From assembly GCA_944384125.1 (NCBI GenBank), contig CALWSF010000017.1, positions 1 to 64,000 on the forward strand: a stretch of 64,000 nucleotides of DNA, read 5' to 3'. This DNA is from an uncultured Lachnospiraceae bacterium (GTDB lineage: Bacteria; Bacillota; Clostridia; Lachnospirales; Lachnospiraceae). Shown here piece by piece: positions 63,271-64,000 of this stretch (its first letter is position 1; the number at the start of each line of letters is the position of its first letter). The notes beneath the pieces were generated by a model. The model was not told the origin of the DNA, did no database searches, and worked only from the letters and a program-made list of their open reading frames with translations. Position numbers and translations under genes: made by a program.

Positions 63271-64000
63271 TCAGACATTAAAGCGGAAGAGAACAACATC
63301 CCCGTCCTTTACCACATAGTCTTTACCTTCCATGCGGACAAGACCTTTTTCCTTGGCGGCAGTGTAGGACTTGCAGTCCAGAAGATCCTGATAATTTACG
63401 ACCTCCGCCTTAATAAAGCCGCGCTCAAAGTCGGAATGGATTTTTCCGGCGGCCTGGGGAGCCTTTGTACCCTGACGAATCGTCCATGCACGGGTTTCTT
63501 TCTCGCCGGCTGTCAGATAGCTGATGAGACCCAGAAGACGGTAGCTCGCAGCAATAAGTTTTTCAAGGCCGGATTCTGTAAGGCCGAGATCTTCCAGAAA
63601 CATTTTTTTCTCGTCTTCATCAAGCTCTGCAATTTCCTGCTCAATCTGGGCACATATAACAAAAACTTCGCTGCCATTTTCTGCGGCGAAATCCCGGACA
63701 GCTTTTACATAACTGTTTTCAGCTCCGTCATCTGCCAGATCGTCTTCTGCCACATTGGCGGCAAAAATGACCGGTTTCCAGGTAAGAAGATTGAGAGACT
63801 GAATGAAGGCAAGTTCGTCCTCGTCGTCTGTCTCAAAACTTTTTGCAAGCTTTCCGTTCTCCAGATGAGCATACATTGCCTTAAGAACTTCCAGCTCTTT
63901 GGCCAGTGCCTTGTTTCCCATGGCGCTTTTTGTTGTTTTGGAGATGCGCCGTTCAAGAACTTCCATATCGGAGAAGATAAGCTCTAAGTTGATTGTTTCG
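63271..64000 (-). CDS. ychF: Ribosome-binding ATPase YchF, C-terminal two-thirds
   Basis: Partial: the frame runs off the right edge, so the N-terminal G-domain motifs G1-G3 are outside. Visible are the helical coiled-coil arm (LERRISKTTKSA onward), a KPVIFAANVAEDDLAD segment corresponding to the adenine-specificity region, and the C-terminal TGS domain (TIRQGTKAPQAAGKIHSDF, then GKDYVVKDGDVVLFRFNV). YchF is a conserved Obg-family ATPase that associates with ribosomes. Confidence 0.95.
   Translation of the reverse strand, partial: ETINLELIFSDMEVLERRISKTTKSAMGNKALAKELEVLKAMYAHLENGKLAKSFETDDEDELAFIQSLNLLTWKPVIFAANVAEDDLADDGAENSYVKAVRDFAAENGSEVFVICAQIEQEIAELDEDEKKMFLEDLGLTESGLEKLIAASYRLLGLISYLTAGEKETRAWTIRQGTKAPQAAGKIHSDFERGFIKAEVVNYQDLLDCKSYTAAKEKGLVRMEGKDYVVKDGDVVLFRFNV

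Noticed and set aside
1-64000. CRISPR arrays, tRNA or rRNA genes, intact insertion sequences or prophage
   Set aside because: No regularly spaced repeats, tRNA arms with anticodon loops, rRNA sequence, transposase or phage genes were seen; XerD is the only recombinase and is a housekeeping type.

Overview
The window looks like chromosome of a spore-forming, strictly anaerobic clostridium, most likely Lachnospiraceae. The signs are moderate GC, strong AGGAGG-type ribosome binding sites, frequent TTG and GTG starts, a SpoIIM homologue, rubredoxin, a fused 2-hydroxyacyl-CoA dehydratase activator, RNase Y, a DegV protein and a complete lower-glycolysis gene set. No rRNA or tRNA gene, CRISPR array, prophage or intact insertion sequence was seen.

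Layout. 1-3.9 kb: two cell-surface protein genes, a SpaA-type LPxTG protein whose 5' end is missing and a secreted wall-binding-repeat protein. 3.9-5.6 kb: a single-aptamer glycine riboswitch ahead of an AgcS Na+/amino-acid symporter. 5.7-13.7 kb: a D-glutamate-cyclase-like gene with a structured leader, DUF3870, Ogt, a PurF-like protein lacking the N-terminal cysteine, a polysaccharide deacetylase, a subtilase and KtrAB potassium uptake. 14-21.5 kb: recA-recX (with LexA box), rny, proC-NUDIX-spoIIM, xerD and a CAT-like acetyltransferase. 21.5-31.8 kb: a small secreted protein, a roughly 1,420-residue activase/dehydratase fusion, a rhomboid-like protein, pyk, lysA and a DAHP synthase. 31.8-43.1 kb is the most unusual part: an orphan promoter-to-terminator stretch, a MATE exporter, a glutamate locus (TAXI lipoprotein, GltS, CitB-type regulator, CitA-type kinase), and an operon of a chelate-type ABC transporter plus a uridine-kinase-like enzyme. 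43.2-49.1 kb: gap, pgk, tpiA, a tyrosine phosphatase and gpmI. 49.2-64 kb: a zinc-ribbon membrane protein, DegV, a histidine kinase, a GerMN lipoprotein, comEC, holA, rubredoxin, an L,D-transpeptidase, a GT2 enzyme with a wall-repeat/GT-C-like fusion, an FMN-binding-like protein and the 3' part of ychF.

The best leads are regulatory. (i) A roughly 46-bp promoter element is almost identical ahead of the MATE gene (32284-32330) and the ABC-transporter/kinase operon (39389-39433), which suggests one regulon. (ii) A compact structured leader with its own promoter and intrinsic terminator precedes the D-glutamate-cyclase-like gene and could be a new cis-regulatory RNA. (iii) The gltS leader has nested inverted repeats that would sequester its Shine-Dalgarno. 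(iv) A protein fuses secreted wall-binding repeats to a polytopic GT-C-like membrane domain and is translationally coupled to a polyprenyl-phosphate-type glycosyltransferase. All functional calls are from reading the sequence; no database search was run.
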